DNA of 64,000 nucleotides from Burkholderia territorii (GCF_902833055.1 NZ_CADFEJ010000001.1:248001-312000); one strand, 5' to 3'. Positions 27,657-37,663 are shown, counted from the first letter of the stretch. Made by a program: numbers and translations. Notes: generated by a model from the sequence alone, not told the origin.

Positions 27657-28163
27657 ATGCAGATGGACAATGATTCACGTGGCGGGGAGCCGGGGCGGCA
27701 AGGTGCCGGTTCGGCCGAAGCGAACCCGGACGGGCATCCGGTGACGCGGGCATTCGAACGGTTCGCGTCGGGCGTGACCGCATGGGCCGGCTCGCCCGTC
27801 GCGTTCGGCTCGGCGGTGGCGATCACGGTCTTGTGGCTCGCGTGCGGGCCGATCTTTCACTACTCGGATGCGTGGCAGCTCGTGATCAATACCGGCACGA
27901 CGATCGTCACCTTCCTGATGGTGTTCCTGCTGCAGCGTAATCAGAACCGCGACAGCGTCGCGCTGCATCTGAAACTCGACGAACTCGTCGCGGCGACGCG
28001 CTCCGCGAGCGATCAGCTGATCGGCATCGAGGATGCGTCGGAGGAAGAGCTGCGCCGTCTTGCGAAGGCGTATCTCGAACTCGCGAAGCGCGCGGCCATC
28101 GACGGCCGCGCGGCGGCATGCGACGAACCCGACGCGGCGGACGAGCCGAGCGGCGTCTCGTGA
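27657..28163 (+). CDS. low-affinity iron permease family protein (PF04120-like)
   Basis: A 168-residue inner-membrane protein. After a hydrophilic N-terminus of about 45 residues come two membrane segments (SAVAITVLWLACGPIFHY and INTGTTIVTFLMVFLLQ) joined by the SDAWQL loop, then RNQNRDSVALHLKLDELV, the hallmark of the low-affinity iron permease family. Real transport activity of the bacterial members is not well shown. The start has GGAGACGAC upstream. The Nramp gene follows on the same strand 92 nt later. Confidence 0.87.
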   Translation: MQMDNDSRGGEPGRQGAGSAEANPDGHPVTRAFERFASGVTAWAGSPVAFGSAVAITVLWLACGPIFHYSDAWQLVINTGTTIVTFLMVFLLQRNQNRDSVALHLKLDELVAATRSASDQLIGIEDASEEELRRLAKAYLELAKRAAIDGRAAACDEPDAADEPSGVS

Positions 28164-28255
28164 CCGGCGGCACACGCTGCCGGCCTTACAAACGGTTGTC
28201 ATTTGGATTGCATCGGCCGTGCCGCGCGCGACGCCGATCTTTCGACGGAGGGCGG

Positions 28256-29539
28256 ATGGCGACGCTCGACAGGAACGCGCTGACGGAGCGCACCGCGACC
28301 GGCATGCGCGACGTGTTCGCCGGTAGAAGACGCGCGCCGCGCGCGGCGCTGCTGTTCGCGGGACCGGCGATCGTCGCGTCGGTCGCGTACATGGATCCCG
28401 GCAATTTCGCGACCAACATCCGCGCCGGCGCGCAGTTCGGTTACACGCTGCTGTGGGTCGTGTTGCTGGCGAACGTCATCGCGATGCTGTTCCAGGCGCT
28501 GTCGGCGAAACTCGGCATCGCGACCGGCCGCAACCTCGCGGAACTCTGCCGCATGCATTTTCCGCCGCCGGTGGTCGTCGGCATGTGGGCCGCGAGCGAG
28601 CTGGCCGCGATGGCGACCGAACTCGCGGAATTTCTCGGCGGCGCGATTGCGCTCGCGCTGCTGTTCAAGCTGCCGACGCTCGCCGGGATGGGCGTGATGG
28701 CCGTCGTGACGTACGGCATTCTGCTGGCCGACCGCAACGGCTTCCGGCCGATGGAGATCGCGATCGGCGTGCTCGTCGGTGTGATCGGCCTTTGCTATCT
28801 CGCAGAGATGTTCATCGCGCCCGTCGCGTGGGCCGAGGTCGGGCTGCACGCGGTCGTGCCAGGGTGGCCGCGCGGCGAGGCGCTGACGATCTCCGTCGGC
28901 ATCGTCGGCGCGACGATCATGCCGCACGCGCTGTATCTGCATTCCGGGCTCACGCAGCGACGCGTGGCGGGGCTCGATACGGAGCAGCGCCGGATGATGG
29001 TGCGTTTTTCCAATTGGGAAGTCGTTGTTGCATTGTCCGTTGCCGGCGCCGTCAACATGGCGATGGTCGTGATGGCGAGCGCGGCGTTTCACGCCGGCTA
29101 TCGCGACGTCGCCGAAATCGCCACTGCGTACCGGACGCTGACGCCGTTGCTCGGCGCGGCCGCAGCCACCTGCTTCCTCGTGTCGTTGATGAGCGCCGGC
29201 ATATCGAGCTCCGTCGTCGGCACGATGGCCGGGCAGATGATCATGGAGGGATTCGTCGGCTTCCGGATTCCGGTGTGGCTGCGCCGGCTCGTTACGATGG
29301 TGCCGGCATTCTTCGTCATCGGACTCGGCGTCGATTCCACGCAGGCGCTCGTGATCAGCCAGGTCGTCTTGTCGTTCGTGTTACCGGTGCCGATGCTCGC
29401 GCTGGTTTACTTCACCGGCCGCCGGGACATCATGGGCACGTTCGCGAACGGACGCGCGACGCGCTGGGCCGCCATCGGCTCGATGGCCGTCGTTTGTATG
29501 CTGAATGTCATCTTGCTCGCGCGGCAATTGCCGCAGTGA
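28256..29539 (+). CDS. mntH: Nramp family divalent metal transporter (MntH-like)
   Basis: A 427-residue, 11-helix proton-coupled importer of manganese or iron. Metal-site motifs are present: DPGNFATNI in helix 1 and the MPHALYLHS segment in helix 6. The start ATG at 28256 has GGAGGG 4 nt upstream. In the same block as the manganese catalase, DUF892 protein and iron permease family gene, so it probably supplies manganese under oxidative stress. I see no Mur/MntR or Fur site that I would defend. Confidence 0.92.
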   Translation: MATLDRNALTERTATGMRDVFAGRRRAPRAALLFAGPAIVASVAYMDPGNFATNIRAGAQFGYTLLWVVLLANVIAMLFQALSAKLGIATGRNLAELCRMHFPPPVVVGMWAASELAAMATELAEFLGGAIALALLFKLPTLAGMGVMAVVTYGILLADRNGFRPMEIAIGVLVGVIGLCYLAEMFIAPVAWAEVGLHAVVPGWPRGEALTISVGIVGATIMPHALYLHSGLTQRRVAGLDTEQRRMMVRFSNWEVVVALSVAGAVNMAMVVMASAAFHAGYRDVAEIATAYRTLTPLLGAAAATCFLVSLMSAGISSSVVGTMAGQMIMEGFVGFRIPVWLRRLVTMVPAFFVIGLGVDSTQALVISQVVLSFVLPVPMLALVYFTGRRDIMGTFANGRATRWAAIGSMAVVCMLNVILLARQLPQ

Positions 29540-29645
29540 TGGCGTAATTTCGCGCTAACCGAATAATGGTTTGGGAAATTCGAATAACCGGGTGGAAAAT
29601 ATTGCGTATCGAAAATCGGGGGATAAGTCCTTTTTACCGCGGTAT

Positions 29646-29693
29646 GTGAAAAACAATGAAGCAGGCCCGCATTGGTCGGCGGGCCCGTTCATT
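29646..29693 (-). terminator. intrinsic terminator of the 92-aa protein gene
   Basis: Read on the minus strand: AATGAA paired with TTCATT around a GGCCCGC / GCGGGCC stem with an 8-nt loop, then GTTTTT. It overlaps the stop codon of the gene. Confidence 0.65.
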
Positions 29694-29971
29694 CACCGCG
29701 CTTTCAGCATTTCATCGGCGAGGCGATACGCGCCGAGCGCGCGTTTGGATTCGTAGTCGGCGATCGCCGATACGTTACGGCCGGCGTCTCGCGACAGCAG
29801 CCCCTGCAGCGCCGCCGCAGCGAAGAAATCGCGCAGCGCGGGCATCGGCTGCTCCGATTCCGGCGGGGCCGCGACCACGGGGTCCGGCTTCCAGAAGACC
29901 GGCGATGGCGGGGCGGCCTTGTGTACCGAGGCGGTTTTTTTGGCGCTCACATCCTGGGACAACGACATCAT
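29693..29971 (-). CDS. small hypothetical protein (92 aa)
   Basis: A 92-residue protein starting MMSLSQDVSAKK, Pro/Ala-rich in the first half. The second half (PALRDFFAAAALQGLLSRDA, then SAIADYESKRALGAYRLADEML) reads as helices and resembles short conserved proteins found beside phage and accessory genes, but I cannot name it. The ribosome site is AAGGGGAAGAA. It ends in a good terminator. Surroundings are AT-rich. Confidence 0.65.
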   Translation of the reverse strand: MMSLSQDVSAKKTASVHKAAPPSPVFWKPDPVVAAPPESEQPMPALRDFFAAAALQGLLSRDAGRNVSAIADYESKRALGAYRLADEMLKAR

Positions 29972-30371
29972 TTCTTCCCCTTCGATCAGGTGTCAGTTGG
30001 CTAAGCTGGATAGGTCCTCGTATACACGGCGAGCAGCTTGGTTTTTTATGTCTTGAGAAGTACTAACGACAGATCGACGCGAATATTCTCCGGTAATGCT
30101 CAATCCGTCAAAAGAAAAAAATTAATTCCGGCATTTCTGGGGGGGAGCATGATTTGTTCCCGGGCAGGATGAGAGCGCGGTGCTCACGTATAAATCGATA
30201 TCGATGATATGTCGGTGCGCGTGACGTTGCAGTGACGCGCGCAAATGTGCGATGGCGCACTGAACGCAGGCTGGTTTTCGATGTGGGTAAGCATCGGCGA
30301 TTGAATGGCGCGCCGGCGTATTACGTCCGCATTACCGCGACCATTCATTCATCGCCGCGCATTCGCTCGCG
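29972..30371. other. 400-bp AT-richer gene-free region
   Basis: No supported gene. It holds the promoter of the small gene ending at 29971, a run of A around 30110-30120 and a 12-bp palindrome ATCGATATCGAT at 30194-30205. Base composition is lower in GC than the neighbours. Confidence 0.4.
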
Positions 30372-31019
30372 TTATGCCGGCATGTACGTGAACGGTTCGC
30401 CGTCCTCGCGCTCGACGGACAGCAGCCGCTTCAATTGATCGAGCGCGAACAACTGCTTGCCGTCCGCCGCCGCTTCGTCGATCGCGGCATCCACGAGTTT
30501 TCTCGCTCGCGCGAGAATCACCGAGCGCTGACGCGCGATCTCGAGCACCATGCGCTGCTCGATGTTCTGGCGGGTCGATTGCCTGTCGCTGAGATGACGC
30601 CAGCGGTCGCGAAGCTCCGCCCACGTAACGCGCTGAAATTCCGGAATCGCGCGCGGGAGCGTGCCGGCTTCTGCGGGCGCCGGCTGCGCACGCAATGCAC
30701 AGCGCAGTGCTGCGCGGGCGCGCCATTCGTCGGAAAACGGCGCATACACGTCGCGCGTGCGGCCGATCGGATTCGCGCGTTCGACCTCCTTGTCCAGCAG
30801 ATAGCCGAGCCGCCGCAGCGCGGAGCCATGCGCGAGCATGTCAGGATCGAGCACGCGGATCCGGCGCGACGCATCCGCGACGTGCGCCTTCAGCTCCCAG
30901 AGCGTCAGGCGAAGATGCTGGACTTCCAGTATCAGGCGCTGGACGTCCGCGTAAGTGCACTTCGTCCACCATTCGGTGAGGTCGTTCAGCTTCGGGGGAT
31001 CGAATGGGGGGAGGATCAT
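30372..31019 (-). CDS. hypothetical helical protein under a LexA box (215 aa)
   Basis: A 215-residue, largely helical, basic protein with no signal peptide or membrane segment; I recognise no family. N-terminal block: LNDLTEWWTKCTYADVQRLI; C-terminal block: ARKLVDAAIDEAAADGKQLF. The Arg-rich middle (RDRWRHLSDRQSTRQNIEQR) could contact nucleic acid. A near-perfect LexA-type site lies 16 nt upstream of the start codon, so the gene is probably SOS-inducible. No recombination or repair gene adjoins it. The ribosome site is weak. Confidence 0.72.
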   Translation of the reverse strand: MILPPFDPPKLNDLTEWWTKCTYADVQRLILEVQHLRLTLWELKAHVADASRRIRVLDPDMLAHGSALRRLGYLLDKEVERANPIGRTRDVYAPFSDEWRARAALRCALRAQPAPAEAGTLPRAIPEFQRVTWAELRDRWRHLSDRQSTRQNIEQRMVLEIARQRSVILARARKLVDAAIDEAAADGKQLFALDQLKRLLSVEREDGEPFTYMPA

Positions 31020-31035
31020 TTTGACTGCGGAGACA

Positions 31036-31051
31036 CTGTATGGATATACAG
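31036..31051. promoter_or_regulatory. LexA (SOS) box
   Basis: CTGT-N8-ACAG with an AT-rich core, inside the longer palindrome ACTGTAT-GGAT-ATACAGT (31035-31052). It matches the proteobacterial LexA consensus and sits just ahead of the 215-residue orphan gene. Confidence 0.7.
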
Positions 31052-31253
31052 TTTAGCGCGCGGTAACATAGCGCCGTCAAGGCGAAAAAATGGGGACGGC
31101 CGATCGGCAAAAACGACCGGCGGCGCGGCCGCGGCCGGGCCGTTCGTCGATTGTCCGTACGTTCGCGCGCCCCGCAGCCCGACCGCATGATCCCGCGCAT
31201 GCCATCGCGAACGCCGATGGCGGCGCCCGACGTATCGACGCCAACAGAGAACA

Positions 31254-32588
31254 ATGACGACGACCTATCCGCTGCATGACGCATTGACGCACGCCAACAC
31301 GGCGTTCCCGGCTGAAGCCGACATCGTGATCGCCGGCGCCGGCATCATGGGTTGTGCGGCCGCCTATTACCTTGGCTTGCGCGGCCTGAAGGCGGTCGTG
31401 CTCGACAAGTCGCGCATCGCCGGCCAGCAATCGACGCGCGCGTGGGGTTTCGTGCGGCAGCAGGGCCGCGAGTCCGCCGAAGTGCCGCTGATGATGGCCG
31501 GCATGCGAATCTGGGAAGGGCTGGAGCAGGCGCTCGGCTTCGATCTCGAATGGCGGCAGGGCGGTTGCCTGTATATGGCGGACAACGAAGAAGACTGGGC
31601 GTCGTTCCAGGCATGGCTCGCCGTTGCACGCGAACACGGGCTCGACACGCGCACGCTGACCCGTGCGGAAATCGACGCGCGCGTGACGGGCCTGTCGGCG
31701 CAGGCGCGCACGCTCGGCGGGCTGTATACGGCGACCGACGGGCAGGCCGAGCCGCGCCGCGTGGCCGCCGCGTTCGCGGCACGCGCGGCCGAAGCCGGCG
31801 CGCGTTTCTTCGAAGGCTGCGGCGTGACGGCGATCGAGACGGCCGGCGGCGCGGTCGTCGGCGTCGTGACCGAGCGCGGCACGATCCGCACGCGGCGCGT
31901 GATATGCGCGGCCGGCGCGACCAGCTTCCGGCTGCTTGACGGCATCGGCATCCGGCTGCCGCAGCAGGCCGTGCGCGGCACCTGCATGCGCACCAACGTG
32001 CTGCCCGACGTGTCCGCGTCGACGATCTGGGGCCACGGCCTCGGCATTCGGCAACGCAGGAACGGCGCGATCAATCTCGCCGACGACATGCAGGTCGACG
32101 TCGACCTGACGCTCGGCCACCTGCGCGGCTTGAGCCTGTTCTGGCCGGAGTTCTGGTCGCAGCGCGAGAAGTTCCGGCTGCATCTGAATGCGGCGGCGTG
32201 GCGCGATGTCTGCGCGCGCATCGCCGGTGGAGGCGGCGCGATCGAGCCGCGCGATCCGCAGCCGCAGCCGAATCGCGCGCATGCGCCGCGCGCGCTCGCG
32301 AAGCTGAAGGCGATCTTCCCCGCGCTGAAGGACGCGCAGATCGTCGAAGCCTGGGCCGGCCTGATCGACGTGCTGCCCGACGGGATTCCGGTGATCGACG
32401 CGCCCGGAACGCCGTCCGGGCTCGCGATCGCGACGGGCTTTTGCGGGCACGGCTTCGCGATGGGTCCGATCGTCGGGCGGTTGCTGTCCGAGTGGGTCGA
32501 TACGGGCGAGCCGTCGCTCGACCTGTCGGCGTTTCGTGCACGGCGTTTCGTCGACGGGACGATGGTGCGGCCGCGCAGCATGCTGTAG
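31254..32588 (+). CDS. FAD-dependent amino-acid oxidase-type oxidoreductase (DadA-like)
   Basis: A 444-residue flavoprotein of the DAO/DadA fold. The FAD dinucleotide motif GAGIMG is at about 28-33, followed by the acidic end of strand 2 (VVLDKS). The C-terminal GFCGHGFAMGP block closes the flavin site. It probably oxidises an amino acid, sarcosine-like compound or opine; the substrate cannot be set. It stands alone, with a 60-nt gap to the potassium channel gene downstream. Confidence 0.88.
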   Translation: MTTTYPLHDALTHANTAFPAEADIVIAGAGIMGCAAAYYLGLRGLKAVVLDKSRIAGQQSTRAWGFVRQQGRESAEVPLMMAGMRIWEGLEQALGFDLEWRQGGCLYMADNEEDWASFQAWLAVAREHGLDTRTLTRAEIDARVTGLSAQARTLGGLYTATDGQAEPRRVAAAFAARAAEAGARFFEGCGVTAIETAGGAVVGVVTERGTIRTRRVICAAGATSFRLLDGIGIRLPQQAVRGTCMRTNVLPDVSASTIWGHGLGIRQRRNGAINLADDMQVDVDLTLGHLRGLSLFWPEFWSQREKFRLHLNAAAWRDVCARIAGGGGAIEPRDPQPQPNRAHAPRALAKLKAIFPALKDAQIVEAWAGLIDVLPDGIPVIDAPGTPSGLAIATGFCGHGFAMGPIVGRLLSEWVDTGEPSLDLSAFRARRFVDGTMVRPRSML

Positions 32589-32647
32589 CGGCGTACCCGC
32601 GTGTTCCCGTCGTAGAATCGAGCCCGCAATCTTCAGGAGATTCCCCG

Positions 32648-33742
32648 TTGGCAACGCCCTCCGACAAGCGCCGCTCGTTGCGCTCACGCCTGCGTCGCGC
32701 CCGCGATCCGTGGCGGGCGCCGCGTGCGCGCACGCTGTTCACGCGTCCGGCCACGTCGCCGCGTCGCACGTTGCTGTTCCGTCTCGGCGCGGTCGTGGTG
32801 CTGTGCATGCTCGCGTTCCTCGTGCTGTATCTCGATCGCGACGGACTGCGCGATTCGACCAAGAGCACGCCGATGAACGTCGCCGACCTCGTGTACTTCA
32901 CGATGGTCACCGTCGCGACGGTCGGGTACGGCGACATCGTGCCGGTCACCGCGCGTGCGCGTCTGATCGACGCGTTCTTCATCGTGCCGATCCGCATCGG
33001 CATCTGGTTCATCTTCCTGGGCACGGCATATCAGTTCGTGATCCAGCGCGTCATCGAGGAATTCCGCATGAAACGCCTGCAGAAGCAACTGTCCGATCAC
33101 ATCGTCGTATGCGGCTACGGCCTGTCGGGGTCGATCGCCGTGCGCGAGCTGCTCGAAAGCGGCGTCGATCCGGCGACGATCATCGTGATCGATGCGCAGC
33201 AGCAGGCGCTCGAGGCCGCGACGTCGCTCGGCGTGACCGGGCTGCTCGGCGATCCCGCGCACGAGGATCTGCTGCAACAGGCGCAGGTGCGCGCGGCGAA
33301 GGCCGTGATCATCTCGGTGACCGACGACCCGACCGCGATCCTGCTGACGCTGTCGGTGCGCAGCATCGCGCCGGAAACGAAGATCGTCGTGCGGATCCAG
33401 GAGAACCTGTATCAGCGGCAATTGCGGCAGGCCGGTGCGGACGTGATCGTGTCGTCGACGAAGATCGGCGCGCTGCTGCTCGCGGACGCGGTGCATAGCC
33501 GCTACATCGTGCCGTTCGTGAACGACATGCTGTCGACGCGCGGGCGCGCGACGCTGCTGGAGCGCGAGGCGTTGCCGCACGAGATCGGCTGCATGACGAA
33601 CGTCGTGCCGGGCGCGATCGTCGTCGGCCTTGATCGCTGCGGGAAGATTCATTCGTTCTACGAGGATCCGCCGTGCCGGATCGAGGCGGGCGACACGCTG
33701 GTCGTGATCCAGTCGGCGAGGATTCCGGATCCGGATGCGTGA
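32648..33742 (+). CDS. two-helix potassium channel with RCK/TrkA-N domain
   Basis: A 364-residue inner-membrane channel. TM1 is about 43-62, the selectivity filter TVGYGD is at 91-96, TM2 about 107-133. A cytosolic RCK domain follows with the nucleotide motif GYGLSG at 156-161, then a C-terminal TrkA-C-like lobe. The start is TTG at 32648, the only option giving a full RBS (AGGAGA 7 nt away); the basic N-terminal 40 residues are cytoplasmic. It would gate potassium flow in response to a bound nucleotide or ion. Confidence 0.92.
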   Translation: MATPSDKRRSLRSRLRRARDPWRAPRARTLFTRPATSPRRTLLFRLGAVVVLCMLAFLVLYLDRDGLRDSTKSTPMNVADLVYFTMVTVATVGYGDIVPVTARARLIDAFFIVPIRIGIWFIFLGTAYQFVIQRVIEEFRMKRLQKQLSDHIVVCGYGLSGSIAVRELLESGVDPATIIVIDAQQQALEAATSLGVTGLLGDPAHEDLLQQAQVRAAKAVIISVTDDPTAILLTLSVRSIAPETKIVVRIQENLYQRQLRQAGADVIVSSTKIGALLLADAVHSRYIVPFVNDMLSTRGRATLLEREALPHEIGCMTNVVPGAIVVGLDRCGKIHSFYEDPPCRIEAGDTLVVIQSARIPDPDA

Positions 33743-33853
33743 CAGGCGGCCGGCGACGACCGGGGCATCCCGGCTTGATATGCCAATGCGCGTTATTTAG
33801 TATGAAGTAATCGCGTCGTGCGCCGCGCACGAGCGTGATCATCGAGGAGACAC

Positions 33854-35332
33854 ATGCGATTCAGGCCGGCGGCTCCCCATACCATCGTCGCGATCGGTAT
33901 CGTGATTGCTTGCGCGCTCATGGGTCTGTGCGTGCTGCAGCTGTTCCAGAGCCGCAACGACGCGCTCGAGCGGGCGAGCGAAACATCCCGCAATCTGGGA
34001 CTGATCGCCGAGCGCGACATCGAACGCAATTTCGAACTCTACGACCTGTCGCTGCAGGCGGTCATCGATGGCCTGCGGCGTCACGACATGATGACCGCGC
34101 CGGCAAGCTTGCGGCGCGCCGTGCTGTTCGACAATGCGATGACGGCGCAATTTCTCGGCTCGGTGCTGGTACTCGATGCCGACGGCAACATCATTCTCGA
34201 TTCGGCCAACGACGTGCCACGCCGCGGCAATTTCGCCGATCGCAAGTACTTCTCCGTGCACCGCGACAATCCGAATGTCGGCCTTTATGTCAGCGACCCG
34301 TTCTCGTCGCGCTTGCGTGCAGGCTCCCCGAGCATCGGGCTCTCACGGCGGATCTCGAATCCGGACGGTTCGTTTGCCGGCGTCGTGCTCATCGCGGTCA
34401 ACCTCGAGTATTTTCACCAGTTGTTCGCCGGCCTGTCGCTCGGGCAGCACGGTTCGATCTCGCTGATCGGCACCGACGGCGTGATGGTGATGCGTCATCC
34501 GTACGACGTCCGCACCATCGGTCGGGACATCAGCCACGCCGCGACGTTCAAGCGGTTCCAGGCCGCGCGCGAGGGCGTGTTCTCCGAAACCGCGTCGCTC
34601 GACGGCGTGCGCCGCCTGTATTACTTCAGGCATCTGCCGAAGCTGCCGCTGATCATCATGGTCGCGGAAGCGGAGCAGGACATCTATGCGGCATGGCGGC
34701 ACCGGGCCGTGACGATCGGCGCGCTGGTGGTGACGTTCGGCGCCGCGTTCATCGCGGTGTCGTTCATGCTCGGCACGCAGCTGCGGCACCGGATGCGCGC
34801 CGAGTCGGAGCTCGTGCTGCTTGCCCGCACCGACGGTCTCACCGGCCTGAACAATCGCCGCAGCTTCGCGGAAGTGCTGGATCGCGAATGGCGTCGCGCG
34901 CGGCGCTCACGTTCGGTTTTCTCGTTGCTGTTCGTCGATGTCGACCGCTTCAAGGCCTATAACGACACCTACGGCCATCAGGCGGGCGACGATGCGCTGG
35001 CTGCGGTTGCGCGCTGCATCGGCGAAAACATCCGCCGGCCGGCCGATACCGCGGCCCGCTACGGCGGCGAGGAATTCGTCGTGTTGCTTCCGGATACATC
35101 CGAGACGGGCGCCGCGCAGATTGCCGAGCGGATTCGCGCGGCGATCGACGAGCTGCCGCTCGAGCACGCGGGCAGCGAATACGGGCACGTGACGGCCAGC
35201 ATCGGCCTCGCGAGCTGGACGCCCGAGCACGATGCCGAGGCCGACGCCGTGATCAAGGCAGCCGACGAGGCGTTGTATTACGCGAAGGCGACCGGGCGAA
35301 ACAAGGTTGCCGCCTTTCGGCAGCCGGCATGA
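33854..35332 (+). CDS. membrane diguanylate cyclase with dCache sensor
   Basis: A 492-residue protein. TM1 (about 10-30), a periplasmic double-Cache sensor (about 40-280), TM2 (about 285-307), then GGDEF domain (about 325-490). The active site reads GGEEF at 404-408, a competent form, and the inhibitory site RxxD (RPAD, 395-398) sits five residues before it, so cyclic-di-GMP feedback is likely. Ligand of the sensor is unknown. It starts with GAGGAGAC upstream and stands alone. Confidence 0.93.
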   Translation: MRFRPAAPHTIVAIGIVIACALMGLCVLQLFQSRNDALERASETSRNLGLIAERDIERNFELYDLSLQAVIDGLRRHDMMTAPASLRRAVLFDNAMTAQFLGSVLVLDADGNIILDSANDVPRRGNFADRKYFSVHRDNPNVGLYVSDPFSSRLRAGSPSIGLSRRISNPDGSFAGVVLIAVNLEYFHQLFAGLSLGQHGSISLIGTDGVMVMRHPYDVRTIGRDISHAATFKRFQAAREGVFSETASLDGVRRLYYFRHLPKLPLIIMVAEAEQDIYAAWRHRAVTIGALVVTFGAAFIAVSFMLGTQLRHRMRAESELVLLARTDGLTGLNNRRSFAEVLDREWRRARRSRSVFSLLFVDVDRFKAYNDTYGHQAGDDALAAVARCIGENIRRPADTAARYGGEEFVVLLPDTSETGAAQIAERIRAAIDELPLEHAGSEYGHVTASIGLASWTPEHDAEADAVIKAADEALYYAKATGRNKVAAFRQPA

Positions 35333-35456
35333 CGCGGCTCGCGCGATGCGGCCGCAACCGTTCGTGACGGACACCGAATAGTTCGCCGCGCGGCCGGCCT
35401 TCGCGCTACAGTGGGCGTCATCCGTCTTGCGCCGAAGGCCGATCCGAGGTCGAACC

Positions 35457-35789
35457 ATGCAACTTCAAACCGGCAACCTGTTCAATGTCGAACGAACGCG
35501 CGGCGACGACGAGCGGGTCGATGTGCTCGTCGCCGGCGCGCGCCTGAACGTCGAGCGGATCGTGTCGATGGGGCATACGAGCCCCGACGGGTTCTGGTAT
35601 GACGATTCGCGCGCCGAATGGGTCGTGCTGCTGTCGGGCGCCGCGGTGCTCGAGTTCGAAGCGGACGCGACGCTGCACGACATGCGCGCCGGCGACTACG
35701 TGCTGATCGAACCGCATTGCCGGCATCGCGTCGCGTGGACGCATCCCGACGAGCCGAGCGTCTGGCTCGCGATCTATCACGAACGCTGA
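35457..35789 (+). CDS. cupin domain protein
   Basis: A 110-residue single cupin domain. Beta-strand blocks include EWVVLLSGAAVLEFE (cupin motif 1 region) and AGDYVLIEPHCRHRVAWT (motif 2 with two His). Motif 1 lacks a full HxH set, so metal binding may be partial. Small cupins of this type bind sugars or act as isomerases; the function is not known here. The start at 35457 was chosen over an upstream Arg-rich extension. Confidence 0.82.
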   Translation: MQLQTGNLFNVERTRGDDERVDVLVAGARLNVERIVSMGHTSPDGFWYDDSRAEWVVLLSGAAVLEFEADATLHDMRAGDYVLIEPHCRHRVAWTHPDEPSVWLAIYHER

Positions 35790-35810
35790 ATCGCGCGGCG
35801 CGCCGCGCCT

Positions 35811-36569
35811 TTATCCGCGCCCCACGAACGGCATCGTGGTCGCCATGATGGTCATGTTCAGGATGTTCGTATCCAGCGGAAGGTTCGCCATCTGAACGAC
35901 CGCATTCGCGACATGCGCGACATCCATCCGCGCCTCGGGCGCCATGCGTCCGTCGGCCTGCGGCACGCCTTCCGACATGCGCTCCGTCAACGACGTCGCC
36001 GCATTGCCGATGTCGATCTGGCCGCACGCGATGTTGTACGCGCGGCCGTCGAGCGCGAGCGACTTGGTGATGCCGGCCACCGCGTGCTTGGTGGCCGTGT
36101 ACGCGATCGTGTTCGGGCGCGGCGTGTAGGCGGAGATCGAGCCGTTGTTGATGATCCGGCCGCCCTGCGGCGTTTGCGCCTTCATCATGCGCCACGCGGC
36201 GCGCGCGCACAGAAAGACGCCCGTCAGGTTCGTCGCGACGACGTCGTTCCATACGTCGATCTCGTATTCGTCGAGCGGAACGGCCGGTGCATTGCGGCCG
36301 GCATTGTTGAAGAGGACGTCGAGCCGCCCGAACGCCCGCGCGATCCGCGCGAATGCGTGTTCGACCGATGCTTCGTCGGTGACGTCGGCCGGGAACACGT
36401 GCGCGTCGCCGCGGGCGGCGACGATCGCCGCCTTCGTGTCACCCAGCGATGCTGCGTTGCGTCCGATCAGCGCGACGGTATATCCGGCGTGCGCGAGTGC
36501 GATGGCCGCGGCACGGCCGATGCCGGATCCGGCGCCCGTGACGGCCGCGAACTTCTTCGAGACGGACAT
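35811..36569 (-). CDS. short-chain dehydrogenase/reductase
   Basis: A 252-residue classical SDR. Cofactor motif TGAGSGIG at 11-18, NNAG near 91, catalytic Ser in the NNGSISAY segment and YTATK in the block around 158-162. NAD(P) preference is not certain; the absence of an acidic residue in the IGRN segment at the end of strand 2 favours NADP. Monocistronic in appearance, convergent with the cupin gene. Confidence 0.9.
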   Translation of the reverse strand: MSVSKKFAAVTGAGSGIGRAAAIALAHAGYTVALIGRNAASLGDTKAAIVAARGDAHVFPADVTDEASVEHAFARIARAFGRLDVLFNNAGRNAPAVPLDEYEIDVWNDVVATNLTGVFLCARAAWRMMKAQTPQGGRIINNGSISAYTPRPNTIAYTATKHAVAGITKSLALDGRAYNIACGQIDIGNAATSLTERMSEGVPQADGRMAPEARMDVAHVANAVVQMANLPLDTNILNMTIMATTMPFVGRG

Positions 36570-36657
36570 GGCTTGATCCCCTGCGGGTTGGATGAGGAAA
36601 GCGGCGGCGGCGCGCGATGCATTCGCCGTGTACAGGTCGACGCGTCGTCCGGCCTCG

Positions 36658-37602
36658 TTACTTCACGCACTCCAGCGCGTACTTCAGCCCTTGTCCGAGC
36701 AGCCCGCGCCACACGTCCCACGTGTGTCCGCCGTCGACGATGCGCAATTCCGCCGGATTCTGCGCGCGACGCAGCTGCGTGTACAGCACGCTCGATTCGG
36801 CCTGGATCGTCAGGTCGTCGTCGCCCGCCGCGATGAACATCGGCACGCGCCAGTTGCGCGCGAAATAGCCGCGCATCAGCGCCGGGTAGTTCAGCTCGTG
36901 CCACACGCGCGGATCGAACTGCCGCTCGCCGAACACGCCGACATAACGCGCGGCGGAATTGAGCGGCGGCTCGTTCGCGTAGATCGCGGGGCTCAGCAGC
37001 ATCGCGCCGCAGAACAGGCCCGGCTCGAGCAGCGAGAAGCGCAGCGCGCCGAAGCCGCCCATCGACACGCCGCCGATCGCGCGGCCCGCGCGCTGGTTCG
37101 ACACCGCGAAGTGCGCTTCGACCTCGGGCAGCAGATCGTTGAGGAACGCGCTCTGCATCTTCTCCTTGCGATCGACGTACCAGTCGGTGCCGCCTTGCGG
37201 CATCACGATCACGACGGGCGGGATCTCGCGGCGCTCGATCAGCGTGTCGGCGGTGGCCTGCAGCCGGCCCTGGGTGATCCAGTCGTTCGCATTGCCGGCG
37301 TTGCCGTGCAGCAGATACAGCACCGGATAGCGCGCGCCTTCCGCGTTGTAGCCGGGCGGCAGGTAGACCGTGTAAGACCAGTCGCGCTTCAGCGACGCCG
37401 AACGGAACGCGCGCAGCACGATGCTGCTGCCCGGATTGACGGCGGGCTCCTGGGCGGCCGGCGCGATCGTTGCGGGCGGGACGGTCGCGGCCGCGGGCGC
37501 GGACGACGCCGGCGAAACCGCCGGCCCGCCCGGCGTGGCGTGGGCGGTGGCGATGGCGCCGGCAATCAGCGCGGCGGCGAACGGAAGGGCGAGTCGGCGC
37601 AT
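36658..37602 (-). CDS. secreted esterase, D/enterochelin-esterase type (PF00756)
   Basis: A 314-residue secreted alpha/beta hydrolase. Signal peptide 1-22, then a Pro/Ala-rich linker to about 55. The catalytic Ser180 is in GVSMGG (178-183), a probable Asp lies in the AGDDDLT segment and His in DGGHTWDVW. Members of this family include esterase D-like enzymes, mycolyltransferases and siderophore esterases. It follows the OpgC-like gene on the same strand by about 60 nt, so it may edit an envelope glycan or ester. Confidence 0.88.
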   Translation of the reverse strand: MRRLALPFAAALIAGAIATAHATPGGPAVSPASSAPAAATVPPATIAPAAQEPAVNPGSSIVLRAFRSASLKRDWSYTVYLPPGYNAEGARYPVLYLLHGNAGNANDWITQGRLQATADTLIERREIPPVVIVMPQGGTDWYVDRKEKMQSAFLNDLLPEVEAHFAVSNQRAGRAIGGVSMGGFGALRFSLLEPGLFCGAMLLSPAIYANEPPLNSAARYVGVFGERQFDPRVWHELNYPALMRGYFARNWRVPMFIAAGDDDLTIQAESSVLYTQLRRAQNPAELRIVDGGHTWDVWRGLLGQGLKYALECVK

Positions 37603-37663
37603 GGCGAATCGTTTCAGGAGAGGCGCCCGCTATCGTAGCAGCGGCGCGTGACGGCGCGGCGCA

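Noticed and set aside
26670-28163. Single long plus-strand gene containing the iron permease
   Set aside because: Only the last 168 codons are the permease; the preceding part is antisense to the manganese catalase gene, and a good ribosome site supports the start at 27657.
29588-29602. A 14-base match (TATTGCGTATCGAA) shared with the region near 58935
   Set aside because: In a 64-kb window several 14-base matches are expected by chance, and the flanks do not agree.
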